Shown: piece by piece, positions 1 through 9,017 of the stretch
How positions within the stretch are numbered: the first letter of the stretch is position 1
Layout of the letters: every line of letters begins with the position of its first letter
Assembly: GCF_019511375.1 (NCBI RefSeq)
Contig: NZ_JAEUAO010000002.1
Coordinates: 1 to 64,000, forward strand
Direction: 5' to 3'
From: Rhizobium herbae
GTDB taxonomy: Bacteria; Pseudomonadota; Alphaproteobacteria; Rhizobiales; Rhizobiaceae
Length of the DNA: 64,000 nt
The notes under the pieces: generated by a model
What the model was told of the DNA's origin: nothing
Seen by the model: only the letters and a program-made list of their open reading frames with translations
Database searches by the model: none
Made by a program: the position numbers and the translations under genes

Positions 1-24
1 AGCTTCGCAGTTACACGATCGCGA

Positions 25-43
25 CATTCGGCAAATCCGAATG
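25..43 (+). other. Short hairpin just upstream of the initiator tRNA
   Basis: A perfect 7-bp inverted repeat, CATTCGG and CCGAATG with a 5-nt loop, ends 7 nt before the tRNA. No T-run follows, so it is not a terminator. In rhizobia an fMet tRNA commonly follows 5S rRNA in the rRNA operon, so this could be a spacer hairpin used in processing. The rRNA itself is not in the window, so that link is inference. Confidence 0.4.
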
Positions 44-50
44 CGCTTGA

Positions 51-127
<77 letters not shown>

Positions 128-166
128 ACGATACTTGAATATTTGCCCATTCAAGTCGCTTCTCGC

Positions 167-203
167 AAAGCTCCTCCGCACAAGCGTCGAGGAGCTTTTT
201 TTG
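167..203 (+). terminator. Rho-independent terminator after tRNA-fMet
   Basis: A 10-bp stem, AAAGCTCCTC paired with GAGGAGCTTT, encloses a 12-nt loop and runs directly into a T-rich tract. It lies 40 nt after the tRNA and would end the tRNA (and possibly rRNA) transcript. Confidence 0.85.
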
Positions 204-452
204 TTTGGACTGCGCTGTGAAACGGCTGTGCCCTGGTCATCATCGGTCAGGCCTGTAGCGCAGCTCCTTGCGGAGAGTGGTCAGCAACACGGGCGACAAT
301 GTTGCATCATGCGATAGCACGGAACGAGACTGGGCGTGAGATGCGAGACAGAAATGGCGGCGCGGTTCCAGGATTGTGGTCTTTGCAATGACTACTTGTT
401 AAAATCACATCAAAACGATATTCCTCGGAAAAAGGGCGAAGGGGAGGATCGA

Positions 453-1181
453 ATGAACCCTCGAAAGGGACATCGCATTGCGGCGCTGTCTGATGCCCTG
501 TCACAGCACCGCATTCTCCATGTCAAGACGGCTGCCCAGCTACTCGGCGTTTCCGAGATGACGGTTCGTCGGGATGTGAGCGCCAACGCCGATCAGTTCG
601 CATTTTTCGGCGGCCATATCGTGCCTGCCTCGGATGTGGAGAGCGACAATCCCTATGAACTATCCAGAGCCGCGGACAGTCACGCCGCGGCAAAGAGGCA
701 AGCTTGCTCCCACGCTATCGAATACATCCACGACGACGACACGATCTTCTTCGACTGCGGCACGACGGTGCCATATCTTGTCGACCTTCTTCCCGATCAC
801 TATCACCTCACCGCGATCTGTTACGCCCTCAACATAGCCGAGCGGCTGACCCGCAAGCCGAACGTTCGCCTCGTCATGCTGGGCGGGCTCTATCATTCGG
901 CCTCGGCGTCCTTTTCCGGTTCCGCAGGTCTGGAAACGCTTGATGCCCTCGGCATTAATGTCGCCTTCCTCTCCGCTGCAGGCGTCGACAGCCGCCGCGG
1001 CGCGACATGCGCGCATTTCCACGAGGCCGAGATCAAACGGAAAGCCATGTCCCGGGCCCAGAAGAACATTCTCCTTGTCGACAGCAGCAAGATCGGGAAG
1101 CTCAAGCCCGCTTTCTTCAGCGATCTGCAGTCCTTCGACGCGGTCATCACCGAAGATGGACTCAAAGACTTCCCGGAGTGA
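453..1181 (+). CDS. DeoR/GlpR-family transcriptional regulator
   Basis: A 242-aa DNA-binding repressor. The N-terminal winged helix-turn-helix covers about residues 18-45 (AAQLLGVSEMTVRRDV), followed by the FFGGHIV hinge. The C-terminal phosphosugar-sensing domain has FFDCGTT near residue 97 and a GG-rich loop near 150. I chose the ATG at 453 because a strong GGGGAGG ribosome site precedes it; an in-frame upstream ATG at 336 has no such site and would add a non-conserved leader. It sits upstream of deoC in the same direction, so it probably controls deoxyribose or deoxynucleoside catabolism through a phosphorylated sugar effector. The exact ligand is inferred from the neighbours only. Confidence 0.88.
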   Translation: MNPRKGHRIAALSDALSQHRILHVKTAAQLLGVSEMTVRRDVSANADQFAFFGGHIVPASDVESDNPYELSRAADSHAAAKRQACSHAIEYIHDDDTIFFDCGTTVPYLVDLLPDHYHLTAICYALNIAERLTRKPNVRLVMLGGLYHSASASFSGSAGLETLDALGINVAFLSAAGVDSRRGATCAHFHEAEIKRKAMSRAQKNILLVDSSKIGKLKPAFFSDLQSFDAVITEDGLKDFPE

Positions 1182-1242
1182 TTGCCTTTTTTCCATTTGC
1201 TGGCAAGAATCAAACTTGACGCCGCCTCGGCACGGTGGAAAA

Positions 1243-1268
1243 GTAACAAATAATGTTATGAAAATAAC
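1243..1268. promoter_or_regulatory. Candidate DeoR operator upstream of deoC
   Basis: The AT-rich patch holds three related half-sites, GTAAC (1243-1247), GTTAT (1255-1259) and ATAAC (1264-1268). The last two form a perfect inverted repeat GTTAT-N4-ATAAC, and the first is an inverted partner of the second with one mismatch. A TTGAC box lies at 1216-1220. The position, 48-73 bp before the deoC start in an otherwise GC-rich region, suits repression by the adjacent DeoR-type protein. Binding is inferred. Confidence 0.45.
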
Positions 1269-1315
1269 AAGCAAGCCGATGGCGCAACACCGCCCAGCAC
1301 GGGGAGGATAAGCAA

Positions 1316-2332
1316 GTGGAACGAGAAAGCGGGCTGCGCAGGTTGGCGGGCGACGAGGCCTCCCCCATGCTGTCGAACCATGCCCCGGTGCGCAACCCAG
1401 GCATGCCGCTGGATCTCTCCTGGGTGCTGGATTCACGCGTCAACCTGTCGGCGACCGAGCGCCGCGTCGCGACCTTGCCCGGTCGTCGCACGGTCAAGAA
1501 GGACGTACAGGCGGCCTGGCTGCTGAAGGCGGTCACCTGCATCGATCTGACGACGCTGAACGGCGACGATACGCCCGAGCGTGTCAAGCGGTTGTGCGCC
1601 AAGGCGATGAGCCCGATCCGCGCCGACATTCTGGATTCCCTCGGCATGGGCGGCCGTTCGATCACCACCGGCGCCGTCTGCGTCTACCATCGTTTTGTTG
1701 CCACCGCCGTCGAGGCGCTCGGCGATTCCGGCATTCCGGTTGCGGCGGTCTCGACAGGGTTTCCGGCCGGTCTCAGCCCGCACCATCTCAAAGTCAAGGA
1801 AATCGAAGCATCGGTTGCCGACGGCGCCAGGGAAATCGACATCGTCATCACCCGTGAGCACGTGCTGACCGGCAATTGGACAGCGCTCTACGAGGAAATG
1901 AGGGACTATCGCGCCGCCTGCGGCGATGCCCATGTCAAGGCAATTCTGGCGACCGGCGACCTGAAGACGTTGCGCAATGTCAACAAGGCCTCGCTCGTTT
2001 GCATGATGGCAGGCGCCGATTTCATCAAGACATCGACCGGCAAGGAAGGCGTCAACGCGACGCTGGCCGTGACATTGACGATGCTGCGGGCGATCCGCGC
2101 CTATCAGGAGCGCACCGGCATCAAGATCGGCTACAAGCCGGCCGGCGGTATTTCCGCGGCGAAGGACGTGTTGAACTACCAGTTCCTGATGAAGGACGAA
2201 CTGGGCCGCGAGTGGCTGGAACCCGACCTCTTCCGTATCGGGGCATCGAGCCTGCTTGCGGATATCGAGCGGCAGCTGGAGCACCATGTCACCGGTGCCT
2301 ATTCTGCCCTCAACAGACACCCGATTGGATGA
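1316..2332 (+). CDS. deoC: Deoxyribose-phosphate aldolase
   Basis: Cleaves 2-deoxyribose-5-phosphate to glyceraldehyde-3-phosphate and acetaldehyde through a Schiff base. The 338-aa length matches the longer DERA type (as in animals), not the roughly 250-aa E. coli type. The Schiff-base lysine is K238 in FIKTSTGK, and the second active-site lysine is K274 in GYKPAGG. The start is GTG at 1316, chosen for the GGGGAGGA ribosome site 7 nt upstream. The next gene starts 4 nt after the stop, so the two are one operon, and acetaldehyde made here is a plausible substrate of that dehydrogenase. Confidence 0.96.
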   Translation: MERESGLRRLAGDEASPMLSNHAPVRNPGMPLDLSWVLDSRVNLSATERRVATLPGRRTVKKDVQAAWLLKAVTCIDLTTLNGDDTPERVKRLCAKAMSPIRADILDSLGMGGRSITTGAVCVYHRFVATAVEALGDSGIPVAAVSTGFPAGLSPHHLKVKEIEASVADGAREIDIVITREHVLTGNWTALYEEMRDYRAACGDAHVKAILATGDLKTLRNVNKASLVCMMAGADFIKTSTGKEGVNATLAVTLTMLRAIRAYQERTGIKIGYKPAGGISAAKDVLNYQFLMKDELGREWLEPDLFRIGASSLLADIERQLEHHVTGAYSALNRHPIG

Positions 2333-2336
2333 GCCG

Positions 2337-4724
2337 ATGACCGTTGCCAAATATTTCGACGAAATGTCCTACGGGCCTGCACCTGAAGCCGATACGGAAG
2401 CTCGCGAATGGCTGGCGCGCCACGCTTCCGGTTTCGGCCACTTCATCAATGGGGCGTTCGTGCCTTCCGCGTCGGCCAGGAGTTTCGACACGTTCGAACC
2501 AGCCACCGGCAAGGTGCTGGCGAAGCTCGCGACGGGCGGCGCTGAGGATGTGGACAACGCGGTTGCCGCTGCCCGCAAGGCACAGGCGTCATGGGCGCGG
2601 CTGCCGGGCCATGCGCGCGCGCGCCATCTCTATGCGCTTGCCCGGATGATCCAGCGTCATGCGCGCCTGATTGCTGTGGTCGAGGCGATCGACAATGGCA
2701 AACCGATCCGCGAAACCCGCGATCTCGACGTGCCGCTGGCAGCCCGCCATTTCTATCATCATGCCGGATGGGCGCAGATCCAGGACACGGAATTTGCCGA
2801 TCATGTGCCGGTCGGCATCGTCGGCCAGATCATTCCGTGGAATTTCCCCTTCCTGATGCTGGCCTGGAAAGTCGCGCCCGCTCTGGCGCTCGGCAATGCC
2901 GTCGTTCTGAAACCTGCCGAATACACGTCACTGACGGCGCTTCTCTTTGCCGAACTCGCTTGCGCGGCGGGTCTTCCGCCGGGCGTGCTCAACATCGTCA
3001 CGGGAGACGGCGAAACAGGAGCGCTGCTTGTCGGGCATGAGGATATCGACAAGATTGCCTTTACCGGATCGACCGAGGTCGGACGCGTCATTCGCGAGCG
3101 TACCGCGGGCAGCGGTAAGTCCCTGACCTTGGAACTCGGCGGCAAGTCACCTTTCATCGTTTTTGACGATGCCGACATTGACGGCGCCGTGGAAGGGGTC
3201 GTCGATGCGATCTGGTTCAATCAGGGGCAGGTCTGCTGCGCTGGGTCGCGACTTCTGGTCCATGAAGGAATTGCCGACCTTTTTCATGAGCGGCTGAAGC
3301 GCCGCATGCAGACATTGCGGGTCGGTCAGCCTCTGGACAAGTGCATCGACATGGGTGCGATCATCGCACCGGTGCAATTGACGCGCATCGAAGCACTGGT
3401 GAAAAAGGGAGTGTCAGAAGGCGCGACGCTGCATCAAGCCAAGATCGATATGCCGAAGGGCGGCAGCTTCTATCCGCCGACGCTTCTTAGCGGCGTGCAG
3501 CCGACATCGATCGTGGCGAGCGAGGAAATCTTCGGGCCGGTTGCGGTCTCCATGACTTTCCGTACGCCGGAAGAGGCGATCCAGCTTGCCAATCACACGC
3601 GCTACGGCCTCGCCGCGAGCCTGTGGAGCGAGACGATCGGCCTGGCGCTGAACGTTGCTGCGAAGCTCGCAGCAGGCGTGGTCTGGGTGAACGCTACCAA
3701 TCTGTTCGACGCCGCCGTCGGTTTCGGTGGCAAGCGCGAATCCGGTTTCGGCCGGGAAGGCGGACGGGAGGGTTGCTACGAATATCTGAAGCCAAAGGCC
3801 TGGATCGGCCGCAAGGCGCGCCCAGCAACGCCTGCTCCTTCGCCAGTAAAGCCGGCTGCCGGCGATTTTACCCTGTCCACCATTGACCGGACGGCAAAGC
3901 TCTTCATCGGTGGCAAGCAGGCTCGGCCGGACGGCAATTATTCCCGTGTGATCACCTCACCCAAGGGCAAGGCGATCGGCGAAGTCGGCGAGGGCAACCG
4001 CAAGGACATCCGCAATGCCGTGGTTGCCGCTCAAGCCGCCACCGCCTGGTCGAATGCTACCGCCCATAACCGCGCTCAAATTCTGTATTACATCGCCGAA
4101 AACCTCAGCGGCCGCGCCGACGAGTTTGCCGGACGGATAACAGCGATGACCGGAGCATCTGCAGCCAGTGCAAAAGCGGAGGTTGACGCCGCGATTTCGC
4201 GTCTCTTTACCTACGCGGCCTGGGCGGACAAATATGAAGGCGTCGTTCACCAGCCACCACTGCGCGGTGTGGCCCTGGCCATGCCGGAGGCCCTCGGCGT
4301 GGTTGGCGTCATTTGCCCGCCGGAAGCGCCACTGCTCGGCCTTGTCAGTCTGGTTGCGCCGCTGATTGCCACCGGCAATCGTGTCGTTGTTGTGCCGAGC
4401 GAGCCCTATCCGCTGTCGGCGACCGATTTTTACTCCATTCTGGAAACGTCGGATCTGCCTGCCGGTGTCGTTAATATCGTGACCGGCTCGGCGATCGAAC
4501 TGGCAAGGACCCTCGCTGCACACAATGATGTCGATGCGGTCTGGGCTTTCGGCTCCGCCGAGCTCTCGGCGATGGTGGAGAAGCTGTCTTCGGGCAATCT
4601 GAAACGCACGTTCGTGGACAATGGCAAGGCGACGGACTGGCTGGACAGGGCTGCGGCAGAAGGGGCGCTATACCTTCGCCGCGCCGTGGACGTGAAGAAT
4701 ATCTGGATCCCCTACGGAGAATAA
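2337..4724 (+). CDS. Two-domain aldehyde dehydrogenase, ALDH16 type
   Basis: A 795-aa protein with two aldehyde dehydrogenase domains in tandem. The first (about 1-500) is complete: the general-base region ELGGK at 266-270 and the nucleophile in GQVCC (C300/C301). The second (about 515-795) keeps the fold (nucleotide-binding segment ending PEAPLLG) but has FVDNGK where the glutamate motif should be and no catalytic cysteine, and it ends in IWIPYGE. That active-plus-pseudo pattern is the ALDH16 family, known from animals and some bacteria. Directly after deoC it probably oxidises acetaldehyde to acetate with NAD; the substrate is inferred. The ATG at 2337 is 4 nt after the deoC stop. Confidence 0.93.
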   Translation: MTVAKYFDEMSYGPAPEADTEAREWLARHASGFGHFINGAFVPSASARSFDTFEPATGKVLAKLATGGAEDVDNAVAAARKAQASWARLPGHARARHLYALARMIQRHARLIAVVEAIDNGKPIRETRDLDVPLAARHFYHHAGWAQIQDTEFADHVPVGIVGQIIPWNFPFLMLAWKVAPALALGNAVVLKPAEYTSLTALLFAELACAAGLPPGVLNIVTGDGETGALLVGHEDIDKIAFTGSTEVGRVIRERTAGSGKSLTLELGGKSPFIVFDDADIDGAVEGVVDAIWFNQGQVCCAGSRLLVHEGIADLFHERLKRRMQTLRVGQPLDKCIDMGAIIAPVQLTRIEALVKKGVSEGATLHQAKIDMPKGGSFYPPTLLSGVQPTSIVASEEIFGPVAVSMTFRTPEEAIQLANHTRYGLAASLWSETIGLALNVAAKLAAGVVWVNATNLFDAAVGFGGKRESGFGREGGREGCYEYLKPKAWIGRKARPATPAPSPVKPAAGDFTLSTIDRTAKLFIGGKQARPDGNYSRVITSPKGKAIGEVGEGNRKDIRNAVVAAQAATAWSNATAHNRAQILYYIAENLSGRADEFAGRITAMTGASAASAKAEVDAAISRLFTYAAWADKYEGVVHQPPLRGVALAMPEALGVVGVICPPEAPLLGLVSLVAPLIATGNRVVVVPSEPYPLSATDFYSILETSDLPAGVVNIVTGSAIELARTLAAHNDVDAVWAFGSAELSAMVEKLSSGNLKRTFVDNGKATDWLDRAAAEGALYLRRAVDVKNIWIPYGE

Positions 4725-4903
4725 GGAACACTGCTTGCTCGCCTGGGCGGGCGGCAAACCGCTGAGAAAGGCGTGAGCGCTCGCGATTTTTTAAGGCGTC
4801 AGATCGGCGTCGTTGACGAACGGCGAATATCAGGTCGCGCAGCAGACCAAGGGTCATAAACGAGCCGCCGGCGTCGGGTGACCTGCCGAAAAGGAGTTGC
4901 GGC

Positions 4904-6871
4904 ATGGCCGGCTCTCGTCCATATATCCAGGCATCCGCCTCGCAGAGGCAATCAGGGCCCGGAGGCCGAATGAGCTCGCCTGCAGACAATGTCACGGTCG
5001 AACCGGCTAGTACACGGAAATTCCTCGTCCTTCTGCTTGGCTCCATCGGGGTGGTTTATGGTGATATCGGCACCAGCCCGCTCTATGCCTTCCGCGAGGC
5101 GCTCAGACCCTTCTCCCACGACGGCGTGACCCAGGCAGAAATCGTTGGCCTGATCTCGCTGATGGTGTGGACGCTGACGATTATAGTCACCTTCAAATAC
5201 GTCCTGTTTCTGTTGCGGGCCGACAATGACGGCGAGGGCGGAACATTGTCGCTGCTGGCGCTGCTGATGAAGAAGACTGGTCGATATATGCCGGTGCTGT
5301 TCTTCGCTGGCCTTATTGGCGCAGCGCTCTTTATCGGCGACGCAATGATAACGCCGGCCCTATCGGTAATGTCTGCCGTCGAAGGGCTGAAGCTCGTCAC
5401 GCCAGCCCTTGAAAGCTACGTGCTGCCGATCTCGGCCCTCATCATGGTGCTTTTGTTTGCTGTTCAGTCGCGTGGCACCGCGGCCGTTTCAAATTTCTTT
5501 GGACCGATTACCGTGCTTTGGTTTCTTGCCATGGCCTGGGGCGGTCTCCTGCATATTGGCGACGACTTCACCATTCTCCAGGCCCTCAACCCGGTGAACG
5601 CCGTTTGGTTCATCACCCATGCGGGCTTTGTCGGCCTCATCGTCCTTGGCGCCGTTTTCCTCACCGTGACCGGCGCCGAGGCGCTCTACGCCGATCTCGG
5701 CCATTTCGGCAGAAAGCCGATTCAGGTCGCATGGTTCACGCTCGTTTTTCCGTCGCTGGCCCTGAACTATCTTGGCCAGGGCGCATTTGTGCTGGCGCAT
5801 CCAGAAGCCGCCACAGACCCATTCTACCTGATGTACCCGGATTGGGCACTTCTGCCGATCGTCCTGCTTGCCACCGCCGCCACCATCATCGCCAGCCAAG
5901 CCGTAATCACCGGCGCTTTTTCTCTGGCGCGGCAAGCGGTGCATCTCGGTTTCCTTCCACGCCTGCTGGTTGCATTCACGTCCGAGACCAACACCGGGCA
6001 GATTTACGTGCCGGCGGTGAACACCCTGTTGTTCGTTGGCGTGCTGGTTCTGATCTTCGCCTTCGGTGATTCGGAATCGCTTGCGACCGCATACGGTATC
6101 TCGGTCACCGGCGCGATGGTGGTCACGACCCTGATGGCGTTTCAGTTCCTCCGTTCGGTTTGGGGATGGTCGGCAATCATGACCGGGGTGACGCTCGCGC
6201 CTCTGCTCCTGCTGGAAACCGTCTTCCTTGGCGCCAACCTTCTCAAGGTCCACGATGGCGGCTGGGTTCCGATTCTGCTGGCGATTGCGATCATGCTGAT
6301 CATGTGGACCTGGACGCGCGGATCAGAGCTGCTGCGCGAGAAGACGGCCCGGCACGACATTCCGCTCGAAGCCTTCATTCGCTCGGTTGAAAAGGATTCG
6401 GAGCATGCGCCCGTGCGGGTGCCTGGAACCGCCGTTTTCCTGACCAGTGTCGGGGACAAGGCCCCCGCGGTCCTCTTGCACAACATCAAGCACAACCATG
6501 TGCTCCATGAAAAGAACATCATCCTGACGGTCAAGACCACGGAACAGCCCTACGTGGCGGACGCGAATCGCGTGACAATTACGAAGTTGTCGGAGCGTTT
6601 CGTGCGGATCGAAGTTTACTTCGGCTTTATGGATGAGCCGAACGTCTCGAAGGCGCTTGCACTGTGCAAGAAAGCCGGCCTCAAGTTCGAGATCATGCAG
6701 ACATCGTTTTACCTTGGACGGCGGACCTTGGTCAGCAAGGCGAATTCGGGATTGCCGGGCTGGCAGGACAAGCTCTACATCGCGCTTTCGGGATTGGGAA
6801 TCGACCCCTCGGCCTATTTCAGCCTCCCTGCGAATCGAGTCGTCGAGATCGGCGAACAAGTCGCCATCTGA
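4904..6871 (+). CDS. kup: Kup low-affinity potassium uptake protein
   Basis: A K+ transporter of the KUP/HAK/KT family, inner membrane. The N-terminal signature [20 protein letters not shown] is intact, followed by about 12 hydrophobic segments up to about residue 470 and a hydrophilic cytoplasmic C-terminal domain. Length 655 aa is normal for the family. The start is uncertain. ATG 4904 has AAGGAG 7 nt upstream. ATG 4970 has GGAGG 4 nt upstream and gives a 633-aa protein that still contains the whole conserved part. The gene stands alone, convergent with the next gene and only 11 bp from it. Confidence 0.95.
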   Translation: MAGSRPYIQASASQRQSGPGGRMSSPADNVTVEPASTRKFLVLLLGSIGVVYGDIGTSPLYAFREALRPFSHDGVTQAEIVGLISLMVWTLTIIVTFKYVLFLLRADNDGEGGTLSLLALLMKKTGRYMPVLFFAGLIGAALFIGDAMITPALSVMSAVEGLKLVTPALESYVLPISALIMVLLFAVQSRGTAAVSNFFGPITVLWFLAMAWGGLLHIGDDFTILQALNPVNAVWFITHAGFVGLIVLGAVFLTVTGAEALYADLGHFGRKPIQVAWFTLVFPSLALNYLGQGAFVLAHPEAATDPFYLMYPDWALLPIVLLATAATIIASQAVITGAFSLARQAVHLGFLPRLLVAFTSETNTGQIYVPAVNTLLFVGVLVLIFAFGDSESLATAYGISVTGAMVVTTLMAFQFLRSVWGWSAIMTGVTLAPLLLLETVFLGANLLKVHDGGWVPILLAIAIMLIMWTWTRGSELLREKTARHDIPLEAFIRSVEKDSEHAPVRVPGTAVFLTSVGDKAPAVLLHNIKHNHVLHEKNIILTVKTTEQPYVADANRVTITKLSERFVRIEVYFGFMDEPNVSKALALCKKAGLKFEIMQTSFYLGRRTLVSKANSGLPGWQDKLYIALSGLGIDPSAYFSLPANRVVEIGEQVAI

Positions 6872-6882
6872 CGGTCAAGCCG

Positions 6883-7482
6883 TCAAGGCCTGGCCGAAAA
6901 TGCCTCGCCGTCCTGCAGCGAGGCACGATCGGAATAGCGGTAAGTTCTAGCCTTCCTTTTCAACAAGGACAGCAATCCGTAGCCGCCCGTCCACCTGCCG
7001 AAACCGCTTGCAATGTTTATATGCCCGGCCAGTCCCAGGTTTCTGGCCTCGGTCTTCCAGAGGCGGCAATACAACGACAGGGTTTCGAGAGGCATGTAGA
7101 TATCGTTCAAGCTTCCAACGGTGATAGTTGGAAATGGAAGTGCCCGGGTCGGCATCCGGCCAAAATGAATGGCGCCGGGATGAAGCTTTTCGGTGGTCGA
7201 CAGGTCACAGGGTGCAACGAGCAGCGCACCTTTGATCAGCCGCGCGGAGGGCCGATCTGCGCATTTGGCAGCGAGCAGGCATCCAAGGCTGTGAGCGACA
7301 ATGTAGGCCGGCCCCTCGCAGACAAGAACCTCTTCGAGGCGCTCCAGCCAGACCTTGACCTTCGGCGATTGCCAATCATCCTGCTCGACCAGACGACTTT
7401 CGGCATCGTCCTTGAGCCAGAACCGCTGCCAATGTCCCTCGCCGGATCCATTCAAGCCAGGTAAGATTAAGGTGGGCGTCAT
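6883..7482 (-). CDS. RBBP9/YdeN-type serine hydrolase
   Basis: A 199-aa small alpha/beta hydrolase. LILPGLNGSGEGHWQ at the N-terminus is the family's oxyanion loop. The catalytic triad is visible as S65 (AHSLG), D127 (GSLNDIYMP) and H154 (GHINIASGFG). The GHINIASGFG ending of the fold is typical of the RBBP9/YdeN group, whose members are serine hydrolases of largely unknown physiological substrate. Reads leftwards, convergent with kup, and is the last gene after the sulfur amino-acid cluster; no functional link to either is visible. Confidence 0.88.
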   Translation of the reverse strand: MTPTLILPGLNGSGEGHWQRFWLKDDAESRLVEQDDWQSPKVKVWLERLEEVLVCEGPAYIVAHSLGCLLAAKCADRPSARLIKGALLVAPCDLSTTEKLHPGAIHFGRMPTRALPFPTITVGSLNDIYMPLETLSLYCRLWKTEARNLGLAGHINIASGFGRWTGGYGLLSLLKRKARTYRYSDRASLQDGEAFSARP

Positions 7483-7507
7483 CCGGGCTTCCTCGACTGC
7501 GAGAGCG

Positions 7508-7702
7508 TCAGTACTGCAAGGAGCAGCGAGACCGCTGTTCCAACGCGAATATTTCTTCCGATATCTCGGCTATCCGGTCGCGCAGGTCGCGCCGCCTCCG
7601 GTAATCCATGCGACCACTAATGCCCGCCTCATCAAGATCGAGCCTTTCCTCCAGCTGGTTTCTCATTGTTTGCAGTCGGTCAAAATGGCTAAGCAAGCTC
7701 AT
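7508..7702 (-). CDS. Small charged hypothetical protein
   Basis: Predicted 64 aa, rich in Arg, Glu and Asp with Leu/Ile spacing that suggests an alpha-helical hairpin (RNQLEERLDLDEAG, then a MDYRRRRDLRDRIAEI stretch). I do not recognise the family. The start at 7702 is chosen because a GAGGG-like site precedes it; an upstream in-frame start at 7792 is possible but its extension looks non-coding. It lies 25 nt before the hydrolase start on the same strand, so the two may be cotranscribed. Confidence 0.4.
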   Translation of the reverse strand: MSLLSHFDRLQTMRNQLEERLDLDEAGISGRMDYRRRRDLRDRIAEISEEIFALEQRSRCSLQY

Positions 7703-8031
7703 TGTGCCCTCGTTCCAAAGGGTGAAGTCCGATCCTCGCTGTCGAGGAAATGCGTGACCATAATTGCCCATAAAAATGATAGACAAAAGCAACGGCGAAC
7801 TAGGCGCACCGACGATCGCAGAAAAAATTGGCGGTTGGCCGGAAAAAACGAGTCTGGCCGAGCGAGAGCGAACGGCCGCTCACAAAGCGGGCTATCGCAA
7901 TCAGCATGGCAACAGGGCGAGCATCCGGCCGTGGAGCGGCCGGATTTGCGGGGCCATTCTTATGGCTCGCAGACACGGGCAAGAGTGCGGAAGACAGCGC
8001 ATGTCCGGACTTGCCTGCCGGTAAGAGGCTC
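7703..8031. other. Gene-poor gap with one strong hairpin
   Basis: 329 bp between the small protein and the homocysteine methyltransferase. Short open frames here show no recognisable product. The one clear structure is a perfect 9-bp hairpin, ATCCGGCCG and CGGCCGGAT, at 7923-7945 with loop TGGAG. No T-run follows on either strand, so it may stabilise an mRNA end rather than act as a classic terminator. Confidence 0.5.
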
Positions 8032-8940
8032 CTAGCCGTTGAGGCTATGCGCAAGCTTGTGGATGTGTTTGGCGCCGATGCCGCAGCAGCCGCCGACGAT
8101 GGTGGCGCCAGCCTCGACCCACTCGCAGGCGAAATGCGAGTAGCGGTCGTCCGTCAGGTCATCGCGTGTGCCGTGAAGGATTTCGTTTGCGCCGCCTTCG
8201 CTTTCCTCGGCTTGGAACGCATTGGCATAGACGCCAATGTCGATGGTCACGCCCTTCCGTTGAAACACGGCGGATGCGGTTTCAACGGCGCGTTTCATGA
8301 CCTCGGGCCGGCTGCAGTTGAACAGAAGCGCCTGTGCGCCTGAACCGGCTGCCCAGGCGGCGGCGGCTGCAACGGTTTCGCCGGATCTCAGCCTTGGTTC
8401 GTCAAGCGAGAGGGCCTCATTGCCGTCCTCAAGTGTGAAGGAAATCCAGAATGGCTTGCCGAGCCCAGCAACGGCGGCGCGCACGGCATCAGCTTCGGCG
8501 ATCAAGCTCAGCGTTTCCCCCAGCCAAACATCGACATGAGGCGCCAGTCCCTCGATGAGGACGTTCAGGTATTCACCGGCGCGCGCGGGGTCGAAGCGCT
8601 CCGGTTCGTAGGAACCGAAAATCGGCGGCAGCGAGCCGGCGACCATGACCTTGCGGCCCGCTTGTGCATCGGCAGCCTCGCGTGCAAGCTTCCCTGCCAA
8701 CGCTATCAGCGCCGGCCCCCGGGAGCGAAAACGCTCTTCGCCGATGTGGAACGGCACCAGCGCATAACTGTTGGTGGTGATGACATCCGCACCGGCATCG
8801 ATGAAGTCCGCATGGACCTGCCGGACGATATGCGGGGTTTCCATCAGCGCAAGGGCAGACCATTCCGGTTGCCGCAACTCGGCGCCAAGGCGGATCAGTT
8901 CCCGGCTCATTCCGCCGTCCAAAATGCGTGTTTTGCTCAT
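8032..8940 (-). CDS. mmuM: Homocysteine S-methyltransferase family protein (MmuM-like)
   Basis: A 302-aa single-domain TIM-barrel methyltransferase that moves a methyl group, usually from S-methylmethionine, to homocysteine to give methionine. The N-terminal ILDGGMS (start of the barrel) and the three zinc-binding cysteines are present: C209 in FNCSRPE and C285/C286 in GGCCGIG. The length fits the MmuM/HMT class and excludes cobalamin-dependent MetH. It is the last of six leftward genes starting with an amino-acid ABC transporter, 77 bp after a PLP sulfur-amino-acid enzyme, which supports a role in imported thio-amino acids. The methyl donor is inferred. Confidence 0.9.
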   Translation of the reverse strand: MSKTRILDGGMSRELIRLGAELRQPEWSALALMETPHIVRQVHADFIDAGADVITTNSYALVPFHIGEERFRSRGPALIALAGKLAREAADAQAGRKVMVAGSLPPIFGSYEPERFDPARAGEYLNVLIEGLAPHVDVWLGETLSLIAEADAVRAAVAGLGKPFWISFTLEDGNEALSLDEPRLRSGETVAAAAAWAAGSGAQALLFNCSRPEVMKRAVETASAVFQRKGVTIDIGVYANAFQAEESEGGANEILHGTRDDLTDDRYSHFACEWVEAGATIVGGCCGIGAKHIHKLAHSLNG

Positions 8941-9017
8941 CAGGTAAGAACTCCAATTGTCAGTCAGAACAGTTCGGTCAGCGCCCGATCATCGAGGCAG
9001 CGCGGTTGCTGTCGGCA

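Noticed and set aside
135-317. Short open frame after tRNA-fMet
   Set aside because: It runs through the terminator at 167-203 and has no ribosome site or family signature.
7923-7945. Perfect GC-rich hairpin as a terminator
   Set aside because: No T-run on either strand; kept only as a structure in the gap description.
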